A DNA stretch of 64,000 bases from Rhizobium sp. Root1212 (GCF_001424985.1 NZ_LMDA01000012.1:186001-250000); one strand, 5' to 3'; shown: positions 7,602 through 18,299, counted from the stretch's first letter. Translations and numbers: made by a program. The notes: generated from the sequence alone by a model not told the origin.

Positions 7602-8915
7602 TTATTCCGCGGCCTGGCGGGCCATCGGGTTGTTCGGATGCGTCGTCCAGTTGGCGTAGTTCGGATCGACGATCTTGCCGGTGCGCTCGTCGAGCGTGCC
7701 GGGCTCAAGCCCGACCATGGTGATGCAGTTTTCGACCGGGCAGACGTTGACGCAGAGATTGCAGCCGACGCATTCGTCCTCCATCACCTCGAAGTGCCTG
7801 ACGCCATCGACGAACTGGGTGATCGCCTGATGCGAGGTATCCTCGCAGGCGATGTGGCAGCGGCCGCATTTGATGCAGGCATCCTGATCGATATGGGCCT
7901 TGGCGATGTAGTTGAGGTTCAGGTACTGCCAGTCGGTGACGTTCGGAACGGCGCGGCCGCAGATGTCGTCGAGGCTGCGGTGACCCTTTGTGTCCATCCA
8001 GTTGGAGAGGCCGGTGATCATCTCCTGTACGATCTTGAAACCGTAGGTCATGGCGGCAGTGCAGACCTGCACGTTGCCGGCCCCGAGCGCCAGGAATTCC
8101 GCCGCATCGCGCCACGTCGTGATACCGCCGATGCCGGAGATCGGCAGGCCGTAAGTCTCCGGATCGCGGGCGATCTCGGCGACCATGTTGAGCGCGATCG
8201 GCTTCACAGCCGGGCCGCAATAGCCGCCGTGGGTGCCCTTGCCGCCGACCGTCGGGTTCGGGGCGAAGTTGTCGAGATCGACGGACACGATCGAGTTGAT
8301 CGTGTTGATCAGCGACACGGCGTCGGTACCGCCGGCCTTGGCGGCGCGGGCGGGTTTGCGGATATCGGTGATGTTGGGCGTCAGCTTGGTGATGACCGGC
8401 ATGCGGGTGTATTGCTTGCACCAGCGCACGACCATCTCGATATATTCCGGCACCTGCCCGACCGCGGCACCCATGCCGCGTTCCGACATGCCGTGCGGAC
8501 AGCCGAAGTTGAGTTCGATGCCGTCGGCGCCGGTTTCCTCGACCAACGGCAGGATCGCCTTCCAGCTTTCCTCCTCGCAGGGCACCATGATCGAGGCGAT
8601 CAGGGCGCGGTCCGGCCAGTTCATCTTCACCTGCTTCATTTCGCGCAGGTTGGTGTATAGGTCGCGGTCGGTGATCAGCTCGATATTGTTCAAGCCGAGC
8701 AGGCGGCGGTCGGCGCCCCAGATCGCGCCGTAGCGCGGGCCATTGACGTTGACGACGGGCGGGCCTTCCTCGCCCAGCGTCTTCCAGACGACGCCGCCCC
8801 AGCCGGCCTTGAAGGCGCGCTCGACATTGTAGGCTTTGTCGGTCGGCGGTGCCGAGGCGAGCCAGAAGGGGTTCGGCGATTTGATGCCGACGAAATTGTT
8901 GCGCAGGTCAGCCAT
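7602..8915 (-). CDS. preA: NAD(P)-dependent dihydropyrimidine dehydrogenase, catalytic subunit PreA
   Basis: A 437-residue protein that reduces uracil or thymine to the dihydro form, step 1 of the pathway. Residues ~1-330 are a dihydroorotate-dehydrogenase-like FMN barrel (ELNFGCPHGMSERGMGAAVGQ is the substrate-loop region). The C-terminus carries two 4Fe-4S ferredoxin motifs: CIKCGRCHIACEDT and CVGCNLCVNVCPVENC. Its partner PreT is encoded 15 bp upstream on the same strand. It ends beside a palindromic repeat before cyaC. Identity rests on the complete domain set and the preT-preA pairing. Confidence 0.94.
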   Translation of the reverse strand: MADLRNNFVGIKSPNPFWLASAPPTDKAYNVERAFKAGWGGVVWKTLGEEGPPVVNVNGPRYGAIWGADRRLLGLNNIELITDRDLYTNLREMKQVKMNWPDRALIASIMVPCEEESWKAILPLVEETGADGIELNFGCPHGMSERGMGAAVGQVPEYIEMVVRWCKQYTRMPVITKLTPNITDIRKPARAAKAGGTDAVSLINTINSIVSVDLDNFAPNPTVGGKGTHGGYCGPAVKPIALNMVAEIARDPETYGLPISGIGGITTWRDAAEFLALGAGNVQVCTAAMTYGFKIVQEMITGLSNWMDTKGHRSLDDICGRAVPNVTDWQYLNLNYIAKAHIDQDACIKCGRCHIACEDTSHQAITQFVDGVRHFEVMEDECVGCNLCVNVCPVENCITMVGLEPGTLDERTGKIVDPNYANWTTHPNNPMARQAAE

Positions 8916-8930
8916 AGCTCATTCCTCCCT

Positions 8931-10292
8931 TCAGGCGACGGCAGTGACGGGCTGCGTGGCAGCCATCAATGCGCGGTGGATCGATTCTGCGGCATCACGA
9001 CCGTTGGCGACGGCCGAAACGGTCAGGTCCTCGCCGCCGACGATGCAGTCGCCGCCGGCCCAGACACCGTTCATGGAGGTGCGGCCTTCCGCATCGACCG
9101 CGATCCGGCCGCCCTCAAGGGCGACGGTGCCGAGGCCGTCGGCCTCAAAGGTCTGGCCGATGGCCTTCAGAATCTGGTCGGCGACGATGGCACCGCTTTC
9201 GCCGGTCGTGACGAGACGGCCGTCAGCCAGGGTGGTGTAGTCGAGCTCGATGCCGGCGACCTTGCCGTCACGGGCAAGGATGCGTTTCGGCTGCAGCCAG
9301 TGGCGGATCGAGACGCCCTTGGCCGCGGCTAGATCCTGCTCGAATTCGGAAGCGTTCATATGCTCCTTGCCGCGGCGATAGCAGATCGTCACTTCCTCGG
9401 CGCCGAGAAGCTTGGCCTGCACGGCGGCGTCGATCGCGGTCATGCCGCCGCCGATGACGACGACACGGCGGCCGACGGCTACATCCGCCTTGGTTTCAGA
9501 CTGGCGAAGCGCGGCGATGAAATCGACGGCATCATCGACGCCGGCCAGAGTTTCGCCTTCGGCCCGCAGTGCATTGACGCCGGAGAGGCCGAGGCCGAGG
9601 AATACGGCATCATGCTTTTCGAGCAAGTCCGAAATGCTGAAATCACGGCCCAGCATCTGGCCGTTGCGACAGTCGATGCCGCCGATCGACAGCACGTAAT
9701 CGACTTCCTTCTGGGCGAAGTTGTCGGTCGATTTGTAGGTGGCGATGCCATATTCGTTGAGGCCACCGGCCTTTTCGCGGGCATCGTAAAGCACGACGTC
9801 ATGGCCCTTCACCGCAAGGCGGTGGGCGCAGGCGAGGCCGGCTGGGCCGGCGCCGACGACGGCGATCGATTTGCCGGTCGGTTCGGCGCGCTGATAGAAC
9901 TGGTGATTGTCGCGCATGGCGATGTCGGTGGCATAACGCTGCAGCCGGCCGATCTCCACGGGGCGTTGCTCGGCGGTGTTGCGCACGCAGGCCTGCTCGC
10001 AGAGCGTTTCGGTGGGACAGACGCGGGCGCACATGCCGCCCAGAATGTTCTGGTCGAAGATGGTGTTGGCCGAGCCGATCGGATTGCCCGTCGATATCTG
10101 CCGGATGAACAGCGGAATATCGATGGAGGTGGGACAGGCCGTCATGCAGGGCGCGTCGTAGCAGAAGTAGCAGCGGTCGGAGGCGACCAGCGCCTCGTGG
10201 TCATCCAGCGGTGGATGCAGATCGGCAAAATTCCGGACGTAATCGGCCTGATCGAGCCGCCCGCCGACAATGCCGTTTTCAGTCGTTCCCAT
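8931..10292 (-). CDS. preT: Dihydropyrimidine dehydrogenase, NAD(P)H-oxidising subunit PreT
   Basis: A 453-residue glutamate-synthase-beta-like flavoprotein that passes electrons from NAD(P)H to PreA. The N-terminus has cysteine clusters for Fe-S centres (CYFCYDAPCMTACPTSID and CARVCPTETLCEQAC). An FAD dinucleotide fold (VVGAGPAGLACAHRL) and an NAD(P) fold (VVIGGGMTAIDAAVQAKLLG) follow. The frame continues to 10358, but that extension is AT-rich and unlike the family. GGGAG lies before the ATG at 10292 (MGTTENGIV), so this start is chosen. It is divergent from the smo regulator. Confidence 0.93.
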   Translation of the reverse strand: MGTTENGIVGGRLDQADYVRNFADLHPPLDDHEALVASDRCYFCYDAPCMTACPTSIDIPLFIRQISTGNPIGSANTIFDQNILGGMCARVCPTETLCEQACVRNTAEQRPVEIGRLQRYATDIAMRDNHQFYQRAEPTGKSIAVVGAGPAGLACAHRLAVKGHDVVLYDAREKAGGLNEYGIATYKSTDNFAQKEVDYVLSIGGIDCRNGQMLGRDFSISDLLEKHDAVFLGLGLSGVNALRAEGETLAGVDDAVDFIAALRQSETKADVAVGRRVVVIGGGMTAIDAAVQAKLLGAEEVTICYRRGKEHMNASEFEQDLAAAKGVSIRHWLQPKRILARDGKVAGIELDYTTLADGRLVTTGESGAIVADQILKAIGQTFEADGLGTVALEGGRIAVDAEGRTSMNGVWAGGDCIVGGEDLTVSAVANGRDAAESIHRALMAATQPVTAVA

Positions 10293-10328
10293 TTTATTGC
10301 TCCCAAATGTCAATGCCTCAGGATGTTG

Positions 10329-10365
10329 AAACGGTAACACGGAAAATTTTTTTATCAAACGGTAA
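10329..10365. promoter_or_regulatory. Paired AAACGGTAA direct repeats upstream of preT
   Basis: The 9-mer AAACGGTAA occurs at 10329-10337 and again at 10357-10365, 28 bp apart, in the AT-rich gap between preT and the SorC-type regulator. This is a plausible paired regulator site for preT. No regulator is identified, and it is unlike the RutR-type site at 4838. Confidence 0.4.
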
Positions 10366-10495
10366 AAATTCGCAGATCAAAATGCTTGAAAATGCCGTGC
10401 CGCAAGGGGTTGGGCCAGAGGCGAGGGGAAGCGCGCGCATCGTTCGTTTGACAGGAGCGCCTAAAAAATGGCAGCACCTGGGGAAGGAGAAAAAC

Positions 10496-11449
10496 ATGGC
10501 GCGCAGGGCGGAAGCAAACAACAAACTGGACGATGCCGCACGCGCTGGCTGGCTCTATTACGTGGCCGGCCGGACGCAGGACGAGATCGCCGCGACGATG
10601 GGCATTTCGCGCCAGTCGGCACAGCGGCTGGTGTCCCTCGCCATGGCCGAACGGCTGATCAAGGTGCGGCTCGACCACCCGATCGCCGCCTGTCTGGAGC
10701 TTGGCCAGCGCCTTCGTGAAAAATACGATCTGCGCCATGTGGATGTTGTACCGAGCGACCCCGGCTCGTCTTCGACCACGGTCGGCATCGCCGAGGCGGG
10801 GGCGGCGGAAATCGAGCGCTGGCTGAAATCGGCCGAGCCGCTGGTCCTGGCCATCGGCACCGGGCGAACGCTGAAGGCGGCGATCGACCAGCTGCCGGCG
10901 ATGGACTGTCCGCAGCACCGCATCGTGTCGCTGACCGGCAATATCGGGCTCGACGGGTCGGCCGCCTATTACAACGTCATCTTCTCCATGGCCGATGCGG
11001 TGAAGGCGCGGCATTTCCCGATGCCTTTGCCGGTTCTCGTCTCCTCGGCCGAGGAGCGGGCGCTGCTGCACAATCAGCTCCTGGTGAAGTCGGCGCTGCA
11101 ACTCGGCGCCGAGGCCAATGTCGCCTTCGTCGGCGTCGGCGAACTCGGCGACAAGGCGCCGATCTGCGAGGACGGCTTCCTGGCGAAGGACGAGATGCTG
11201 AAGCTGATGGCCGAGGGGGCCGCCGGCGAGATCTGCGGCTGGATGTTCGACCATGACGGCAAGCTGCTGGAAGGCAGCATCAACGAGCGCGTCGCCTCCG
11301 TTCCCCTGCCGTCGCGTGACACGGCGGCGGTGATCGGCATGGCCAAGGGCGAGCGCAAGCGGGCAGCTCTTGCGGCCGCGCTGAAGGGCCGGATCATCAA
11401 CGGTCTGATCACTGACGAATCGACTGCGTCGTTTTTGCTCAATCAATGA
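10496..11449 (+). CDS. smoC: SorC/DeoR-family regulator of the polyol operon
   Basis: A 317-residue SorC-family protein. The N-terminal helix-turn-helix (RTQDEIAATMGISRQSAQRLVSLAMAERLI, about residues 24-53) is followed by a sugar-isomerase-like effector domain (VLAIGTGRTLKAAIDQL, AFVGVGELGDKAP). The frame extends back to 10211, but that stretch runs antisense through the start of preT. GGAAGGAG before the ATG at 10496 (MARRAEANNKLDD) fixes the start. It lies directly upstream of smoEFGK, as in S. meliloti, so sensing a phosphorylated polyol or sugar is likely. The symbol is given by position. Confidence 0.86.
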   Translation: MARRAEANNKLDDAARAGWLYYVAGRTQDEIAATMGISRQSAQRLVSLAMAERLIKVRLDHPIAACLELGQRLREKYDLRHVDVVPSDPGSSSTTVGIAEAGAAEIERWLKSAEPLVLAIGTGRTLKAAIDQLPAMDCPQHRIVSLTGNIGLDGSAAYYNVIFSMADAVKARHFPMPLPVLVSSAEERALLHNQLLVKSALQLGAEANVAFVGVGELGDKAPICEDGFLAKDEMLKLMAEGAAGEICGWMFDHDGKLLEGSINERVASVPLPSRDTAAVIGMAKGERKRAALAAALKGRIINGLITDESTASFLLNQ

Positions 11450-11526
11450 GCTTTTGCCCGAAATAAATCTTCCTTTTTAAACAGCGGCTTGTCCATTGCC
11501 TTCGGCGCTGCAGCAACGAATGGCGA

Positions 11527-11555
11527 TTGACAAATTTCGCCTATTTGTGAGTAAT
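11527..11555 (+). promoter_or_regulatory. smoE promoter with inverted-repeat operator
   Basis: TTGACA (11527-11532), a 17-bp spacer and AGTAAT (11550-11555) form a sigma-70-like promoter about 50 bp before smoE. Inside it, CAAAT at 11531-11535 and ATTTG at 11543-11547 form an inverted repeat, a candidate site for the adjacent SorC-type regulator. The AGTAAT box is a weak -10. Confidence 0.5.
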
Positions 11556-11602
11556 TGCCCTTGAGCGAGGCAAATGCTCATAACTCTTCTGGGAGGAAGA
11601 AT

Positions 11603-12916
11603 ATGAAATTGAAAACTTTGTTGCTGAGCGCCTGCTCGGCAGTCGTCTTTGCAGGTCTGGCCCAGGCCGAGACCCTCACCATTGCGACGGTGAACAATGG
11701 CGACATGGTCCGCATGCAGGGCCTGACCGAAGACTTTACCAAGGCGAACCCGGATATTCAGCTGGAGTGGGTTACCCTTGAAGAAAACGTGCTGCGTGAG
11801 CGCGTCACCACCGACATCGCCACCAAGGGTGGCCAGTATGACGTCCTGACCATCGGCACCTATGAAGTTCCGATCTGGGCCAAGCAGGGCTGGCTCCTGC
11901 CGCTCGACAATCTCGGCGCCGACTACGACGTCGACGATCTGCTCCCGGCCATCCGTTCGGGCCTGACCGGTGACGACGGCAAGCTTTATGCTGCCCCGTT
12001 CTACGGCGAAAGCTCCATGGTGATGTACCGCAAGGATCTGATGGAAAAGGCCGGGCTCACCATGCCTGATGCCCCGACCTGGGAGTTCATCAACGAAGCG
12101 GCCCGCAAGATGACGGACCGTGCCAACGACATCAACGGCATCTGCCTTCGCGGCAAGGCCGGCTGGGGCGAGAACATGGCGTTCCTGACCGCCACGTCCA
12201 ACGCTTTCGGCGCCCGCTGGTTCGATGAAAACTGGAAGCCCCAGTTCGATCAGCCGGAGTGGAAGAACACGCTCGATATGTATGTGAAGCTGATGAACGA
12301 CGCCGGCCCGCAGGGCGCTTCGTCCAACGGCTTCAACGAAAACCTGGCGCTCTTCCAGCAGGGCAAGTGCGGCATGTGGATCGATGCCACGGTGGCTGCG
12401 TCCTTCGTAACCAACCCGAAGGATTCGACCGTGGCCGATAAGGTCGGTTTCGCCCTCGCCCCGGACACCGGTCTCGGCAAGCGCGGTAACTGGCTGTGGG
12501 CCTGGAACCTCGCCATCCCGGCAGGTACCCAGAAGGCGGCATCCGCCGAGAAGTTCGTGTCCTGGGCAACGTCCAAGCACTATCTCGATCTGGTAGCCGA
12601 GAAGGAAGGCTGGGCAAACGTTCCTCCGGGCACGCGCACCTCGCTCTACAACAACCCCGAGTACCAGAAGGCGGCTCCGTTCGCCAAGATGACGCTTGAT
12701 AGCATCAACGCCGCCGACCCGAAGAACCCGTCCGTCAAGCCGGTGCCGTATGTCGGTGTCCAGTTCGTCGCGATCCCGGAATTCCAGGGTCTCGGCACGA
12801 CGGTCGGACAGCTGTTCTCGGCGGCGCTTGCCGGTCAGATGTCGGTTGACGATGCGCTGGCGCAGGCCCAGACGGCCGCCACCCGCGAAATGACCCGCGG
12901 CGGCTACATCAAGTAA
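11603..12916 (+). CDS. smoE: Sorbitol/mannitol ABC transporter, periplasmic binding protein
   Basis: A 437-residue family-1 solute-binding protein. A Sec signal peptide (MKLKTLLLSACSAVVFAGLAQA, cut before ETLTI) precedes a typical sugar-binding fold (TVNNGDMVRMQGL, YDVLTIGTYEVPIWAKQGWL, NLAIPAGTQK). GGGAGGAAG lies before the ATG at 11603; the longer frame from a TTG at 11555 is not needed. Gene order with smoFGK, a sorbitol dehydrogenase and a mannitol dehydrogenase points to polyols as ligand. The protein acts in the periplasm. A 10-bp hairpin right after the stop may protect its mRNA and raise its level over the permeases. Confidence 0.92.
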   Translation: MKLKTLLLSACSAVVFAGLAQAETLTIATVNNGDMVRMQGLTEDFTKANPDIQLEWVTLEENVLRERVTTDIATKGGQYDVLTIGTYEVPIWAKQGWLLPLDNLGADYDVDDLLPAIRSGLTGDDGKLYAAPFYGESSMVMYRKDLMEKAGLTMPDAPTWEFINEAARKMTDRANDINGICLRGKAGWGENMAFLTATSNAFGARWFDENWKPQFDQPEWKNTLDMYVKLMNDAGPQGASSNGFNENLALFQQGKCGMWIDATVAASFVTNPKDSTVADKVGFALAPDTGLGKRGNWLWAWNLAIPAGTQKAASAEKFVSWATSKHYLDLVAEKEGWANVPPGTRTSLYNNPEYQKAAPFAKMTLDSINAADPKNPSVKPVPYVGVQFVAIPEFQGLGTTVGQLFSAALAGQMSVDDALAQAQTAATREMTRGGYIK

Positions 12917-12934
12917 GGTTCCTTCCCAAGGAAA

Positions 12935-12961
12935 GGCGATCCGGGTGCTCTCCGGATCGCC
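12935..12961 (+). promoter_or_regulatory. Hairpin after smoE
   Basis: GGCGATCCGG pairs perfectly with CCGGATCGCC across a 7-nt loop, 19 bp after the smoE stop. There is no T-run, so it is more likely an mRNA-stabilising or partial-attenuation hairpin between the binding-protein gene and the permease genes. Confidence 0.6.
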
Positions 12962-13057
12962 GCTGAACCCGGCGTCATCGGCGTGAGCTTTCACGGCAAG
13001 GCGTTAATGACGCCGGGGTTTTCGATCCGATAATGAAATCAGGGTTGCTGCGAAAAA

Positions 13058-13170
13058 CCCCTCCCCAGACCTCCCCCGCAAGGGGAGGGAGTCTACGGAG
13101 CAAGGCTGGCGGCAGAGGCTCGGCATCCTCGATCAACTCCCTCCCCCTTGTGGGGAGGGTTGGGGAGGGG
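13058..13170. repeat. GC-rich inverted repeat between smoE and smoF
   Basis: CCCCTCCCCAGACCTCCCCC..GGGGAGGGAG at 13058-13093 and CTCCCTCCCCCTTGTGGGGA..GGTTGGGGAGGGG at 13137-13170 are near-reverse complements around a 40-bp centre. This is another dispersed rhizobial-style palindrome, sitting inside an operon. The 290-bp smoE-smoF gap holds this repeat and the hairpin at 12935; no gene is seen. Confidence 0.65.
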
Positions 13171-13207
13171 CCTTCGATAACCTGGAAACAGTGGGAGGGA
13201 CATTGCA

Positions 13208-14080
13208 ATGGCGACACATAATACCCGTGCGCTGGCACGCTGGATGATGGCCCCATCGGTCGGGCTTCTCCTGATCTGGATGATCGTACCGCTGGCGATG
13301 ACGCTGTGGTTCTCCTTCCAGAATTACAATCTGCTCAATCCGGGCAATGTCAGCTGGGCCGGGCTGTTCAACTATCAGTTCTTTTACACTGACCCGGCCT
13401 TCTTCCAGTCGATCTGGAACACGCTGGTCATCGTCGTCGGCGTGCTCGCCATCACCGTCATCGGCGGTATCGCGATCGCGCTGCTGCTCGACCAGCCGAT
13501 GTGGGGGCAGGGGCTTGTTCGTATTCTCGTGATCTCGCCGTTCTTCGTCATGCCGCCGGTCGCGGCGCTGGTGTGGAAGAACATGATCATGCACCCGCAA
13601 TACGGCGTCTTTGCCGATATTAGCCGCTTTCTCGGCTTTCAGCCGGTCGACTGGTTCGGGCAATATCCGCTGTTGTCGATCGTCATTATCGTCGCCTGGC
13701 AGTGGCTGCCCTTTGCGACGCTCATTCTGCTCACCGCGCTGCAATCGCTCGACGGCGAGCAGAAGGAAGCAGCCGAGATGGACGGCGCCGGCTTCGTCAA
13801 TCGCTTCATCTACCTGACGGTGCCGCATCTCGCCCGCTCGATCACGGTCGTCATCCTGATCCAGACGATCTTCCTGCTGGGCGTCTATGCCGAAATCCTC
13901 GTCACCACCAACGGCGGACCGGGCTACGCATCCACCAACCTGCCGTTCCTGATCTACCGCACAGCACTTCTCGGCTACGACGTCGGCGGCGCTTCGGCCG
14001 GCGGCATCATCGCAGTCATCCTCGCCAATATCGTCGCATTTTTCCTGATGCGTGCGGTCGGCAAGAACCTCGACAAGTAA
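13208..14080 (+). CDS. smoF: Sorbitol/mannitol ABC transporter permease 1
   Basis: A 290-residue MalF-like permease with about six membrane helices. The cytoplasmic EAA loop that docks the ATPase is EAAEMDGAGFVNRFIYLTVP (about residues 192-211). GTGGGAGGGACATTGCA lies before the ATG. It is the first permease of the smoEFGK importer in the inner membrane, followed 12 bp later by smoG. Confidence 0.92.
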   Translation: MATHNTRALARWMMAPSVGLLLIWMIVPLAMTLWFSFQNYNLLNPGNVSWAGLFNYQFFYTDPAFFQSIWNTLVIVVGVLAITVIGGIAIALLLDQPMWGQGLVRILVISPFFVMPPVAALVWKNMIMHPQYGVFADISRFLGFQPVDWFGQYPLLSIVIIVAWQWLPFATLILLTALQSLDGEQKEAAEMDGAGFVNRFIYLTVPHLARSITVVILIQTIFLLGVYAEILVTTNGGPGYASTNLPFLIYRTALLGYDVGGASAGGIIAVILANIVAFFLMRAVGKNLDK

Positions 14081-14092
14081 GGAGGCAGAACC

Positions 14093-14917
14093 ATGGCTCG
14101 TGCAGTTTCAAAGAGAAGAACAGTGTTCTTCACGATCGTCGCCTGGATCGTCGCGCTCCTGATCTTCTTCCCGATCCTCTATACGATCATCACCTCGTTC
14201 AAATCCGAGACCGAGGCGATCCAGGGCTTCAACCTGATCCCGTCGGGCACCATCGAGAGCTATGCGGCCGTGCAGGCGCAGAGCAACTACTTCAAGTTCT
14301 TCCTGAACTCGGTGATCATCTCGGTGGGCTCGACGCTATTGGCCCTGATCATCTCGGTGCCGGCGGCCTGGTCGATGGCGTTTTCGCCGACCAAGAAGAC
14401 CAAGGACATCCTGATGTGGATGCTGTCGACCAAGATGATGCCTGCGGTCGCCGTGCTGGTGCCGATCTACCTGTTGTTCCGTGACTTCGGCCTGCTCGAC
14501 AACCGGTTTGGCCTGACCGTGATGCTGACGATGATCAACCTGCCGATCGTCGTCTGGATGCTCTACACCTACTTCCGCGAAATTCCGGGCGAGATTCTCG
14601 AAGCCGCGCGGATGGACGGGGCCTCCCTCTGGAACGAAATCGTCCACGTGCTGACGCCGATGGCGGTTCCGGGCATCGCCTCCACGCTTCTGCTCAACAT
14701 CATCCTGGCGTGGAACGAAGCCTTCTGGACCATCCGCCTGACGACCACCAACGCGGCGCCGCTCACGGCCTTCATCGCGTCCTTCTCAAGTCCGCAAGGC
14801 CTGTTCTGGGCCAAGCTCTCGGCGGCCTCGACGCTCGCCATCGCCCCCATCCTGATCATGGGATGGTTTTCACAAAAGCAGCTCGTGCGCGGCCTGACCT
14901 TCGGCGCCGTGAAGTGA
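14093..14917 (+). CDS. smoG: Sorbitol/mannitol ABC transporter permease 2
   Basis: A 274-residue MalG-like permease. It has an N-terminal helix ([20 protein letters not shown]), further helices, and the EAA loop [20 protein letters not shown] (about residues 170-189). AAGGAGG precedes the ATG. It pairs with SmoF to form the membrane channel and is followed by the ATPase gene smoK after 28 bp. Confidence 0.92.
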   Translation: MARAVSKRRTVFFTIVAWIVALLIFFPILYTIITSFKSETEAIQGFNLIPSGTIESYAAVQAQSNYFKFFLNSVIISVGSTLLALIISVPAAWSMAFSPTKKTKDILMWMLSTKMMPAVAVLVPIYLLFRDFGLLDNRFGLTVMLTMINLPIVVWMLYTYFREIPGEILEAARMDGASLWNEIVHVLTPMAVPGIASTLLLNIILAWNEAFWTIRLTTTNAAPLTAFIASFSSPQGLFWAKLSAASTLAIAPILIMGWFSQKQLVRGLTFGAVK

Positions 14918-14945
14918 GCAAGAACAAGACAAGCGGGAGCGAAAC

Positions 14946-15943
<998 letters not shown>

Positions 15944-15947
<4 letters not shown>

Positions 15948-16717
15948 AACGGCTTCAGGGAAAGAACGCGCTGATCACGGGATCGGCGCGCGGGATCGGT
16001 CGCGCCTTCGCGCAAGCCTATATCCGCGAAGGGGCAACGGTGGCGATCGCCGACATCAATCTTGCGCGGGCAAAGGCGACGGCCGATGAACTCGGCCTCT
16101 CGGCCTATGCCGTGGAGATGGATGTGACCGATCAGGTCTCGATCGATGCAGCTATCTCAGCGGTCGTCGCCAAGGCCGGGGGGCTCGACATCCTCGTCAA
16201 CAATGCCGCTCTCTTCGATCTCGCCCCGATCGTCGAGATCACCCGCGAGAGCTACGACCGGCTGTTTTCGATCAACGTCGCGGGCACCCTGTTTACGATG
16301 CAGGCGGCGGCGAAACAGATGATCGCGCAAGGGCGCGGCGGCAAGATCATCAACATGGCAAGCCAGGCCGGGCGGCGTGGGGAAGCCTTGGTTGCGGTCT
16401 ATTGCGCCACCAAGGCGGCGGTCATCAGCCTCACCCAGTCGGCGGGCCTCAACCTCATCAAGCACGGCATCAACGTCAATGCGATGGCACCGGGCGTCGT
16501 CGATGGCGAGCACTGGGACGGGGTCGATGCGCTGTTTGCCAAATACGAGAACCGGCCGCGCGGCGAGAAGAAAAGGCTCGTCGGCGAGGAAGTGCCCTTC
16601 GGACGCATGGGCACGGCGGAAGACCTGACGGGCATGGCGATTTTCCTCGCCTCAGCCGAGAGCGAATACGTCGTGGCCCAGACCTACAATGTCGATGGCG
16701 GCAACTGGATGAGCTGA
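15944..16717 (+). CDS. smoS: Sorbitol (glucitol) dehydrogenase, SDR family
   Basis: A 257-residue short-chain dehydrogenase that oxidises D-sorbitol to fructose (galactitol is also used by known SmoS enzymes). The NAD site is [11 protein letters not shown] (about residues 12-22), NNAA is at 86-89, and the catalytic set is Ser140, Tyr153 and Lys157 (YCATK). It overlaps smoK by 4 bp and is followed by mtlK after 22 bp. The operon position matches S. meliloti and R. sphaeroides smo loci. Confidence 0.92.
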
Positions 16718-16739
16718 GGCTCATCGAAAGGAAGATGAC

Positions 16740-18224
16740 ATGACCACGAAACTTTCGCTCGCCAATCTTAGCGCCATCAAGGAGACCGCCGCCGTTCCCG
16801 CCTATGAACGGTCCGATCTCAAGGCCGGCATCGTGCATTTCGGCGTCGGCAATTTCCATCGCGCCCATCAGGCGATCTATCTCGACGATCTGTTCAACAC
16901 GGGCAAGGGCCATGACTGGGCGATTGTCGGCGCCGGCGTACTGCCGTCCGACGAGACGATGCGTGCAAAGCTTGCCGAGCAGGATTACCTGACGACCGTG
17001 GTCGAGCAGGACAACAACAAGAGCGCCGCCCGTGTCACCGGCCCGATGATCGATTATTTGAGCCCCGGCAATCCGGACGCGACCATCGCCCGGCTTGCCG
17101 ATCCGGCGATCCGTATCGTGTCGCTGACCATCACCGAAGGTGGTTATTTCATCGATCCTGCTTCGGGTCTCTTCAACCCGAAGCACCCGGCGATCGTTGC
17201 GGATGCAGAAAACCCGTCGGCGCCGAAGACGGTCTTCGGGCTGATCATCGCCGGCCTGAAGGCGCGCAAGCAAGCGGGCGTCGTGCCGTTCACGGTCATG
17301 TCCTGCGACAACATTCCCGGCAATGGCGAAGTGACCCACGCCGCCGTTTCCGGCCTTGCCCGCCTGTCCGATCCGGGGCTGGCCGACTGGATCGACGCCA
17401 ATGTCGCCTTCCCGAACGGCATGGTCGACCGCATCACGCCCGCGACCGGTCCGCGCGAGATCGGCATCGCCGCTTCCGATTATGGCATCGACGACAACTG
17501 GCCGGTGTTCTGCGAAGAGTTCAAGCAGTGGGTACTGGAGGACAAGTTCACGGCCGGACGACCGGCGCTGGAGGATGTCGGCGTCCAGTTCGTGGCCGAT
17601 GTCGCACCCTATGAGCATATGAAGATCCGTATCCTCAATGGCGGCCATGCGGCGATTGCCTATCCGGCGGCCCTGCTCGATATCCACTTCGTCCATGAAG
17701 CGATGGAGGAGCCGATCATTCAGGCTTTCCTCGACAAGCTGGAGCATGACGAAATCATCCCGATCGTGCCGCCGGTGCCGGACACCAACCTGCACGACTA
17801 TTTCAAGCTCGTGGAAAAGCGCCTGTTCAATCCCAAGATCGGCGACACTATCCCGCGCCTTGCACAGGACGGCTCCAACCGCCAGCCGAAATTCATCCTG
17901 CCCTCGACAGCCGACCGGCTGAAGCGCGGCGAGGATGTCGTTGGCCTGGCGCTGGTGTCGGCGCTGTGGTGCCGTTACTTCGAAGGAACGACCGATAGCG
18001 GCAAGCCGATCACCTTCAACGATGCCAGTGCCGACCGGTTGCAGGAAGCCGCCCTGAAAGCGAAGGATAATCCCGAGGCCTTCCTTGCGCTTTCGGATAT
18101 CTTCGGCGAAGTTGCCACATCCGATCTGTTCCGGAGGCGTTTCGCACATGCGCTGCAAACGCTCCGGGGCAAGGGCACGCGGGCGACCCTGCAGCTCTAT
18201 CTCGACGGAAAGCTTGGGGATTGA
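16740..18224 (+). CDS. mtlK: Mannitol 2-dehydrogenase
   Basis: A 494-residue polyol-specific long-chain dehydrogenase that oxidises D-mannitol to D-fructose with NAD. The N-terminal cofactor region includes GIVHFGVGNFHRAHQAIYLDD. The hallmark K-x4-N-x2-H motif appears as KIRILNGGH (about residues 295-303). A GAAAGGAAG purine tract precedes the ATG. It follows smoS in the polyol operon, so the products of both enzymes enter fructose metabolism. Confidence 0.94.
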   Translation: MTTKLSLANLSAIKETAAVPAYERSDLKAGIVHFGVGNFHRAHQAIYLDDLFNTGKGHDWAIVGAGVLPSDETMRAKLAEQDYLTTVVEQDNNKSAARVTGPMIDYLSPGNPDATIARLADPAIRIVSLTITEGGYFIDPASGLFNPKHPAIVADAENPSAPKTVFGLIIAGLKARKQAGVVPFTVMSCDNIPGNGEVTHAAVSGLARLSDPGLADWIDANVAFPNGMVDRITPATGPREIGIAASDYGIDDNWPVFCEEFKQWVLEDKFTAGRPALEDVGVQFVADVAPYEHMKIRILNGGHAAIAYPAALLDIHFVHEAMEEPIIQAFLDKLEHDEIIPIVPPVPDTNLHDYFKLVEKRLFNPKIGDTIPRLAQDGSNRQPKFILPSTADRLKRGEDVVGLALVSALWCRYFEGTTDSGKPITFNDASADRLQEAALKAKDNPEAFLALSDIFGEVATSDLFRRRFAHALQTLRGKGTRATLQLYLDGKLGD

Positions 18225-18299
18225 CATCATGACGCCTCGCCCCCTGCGTAACCTTGTGGCTGCTCCGGTTTGGGGCGCCATGACGCGAGGGGCTGTTTG

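Noticed and set aside
13058-13170. CRISPR-like repeat pair
   Set aside because: Only two arms in inverse orientation with a single centre: a palindrome, not a direct-repeat array. No cas genes are in the window.
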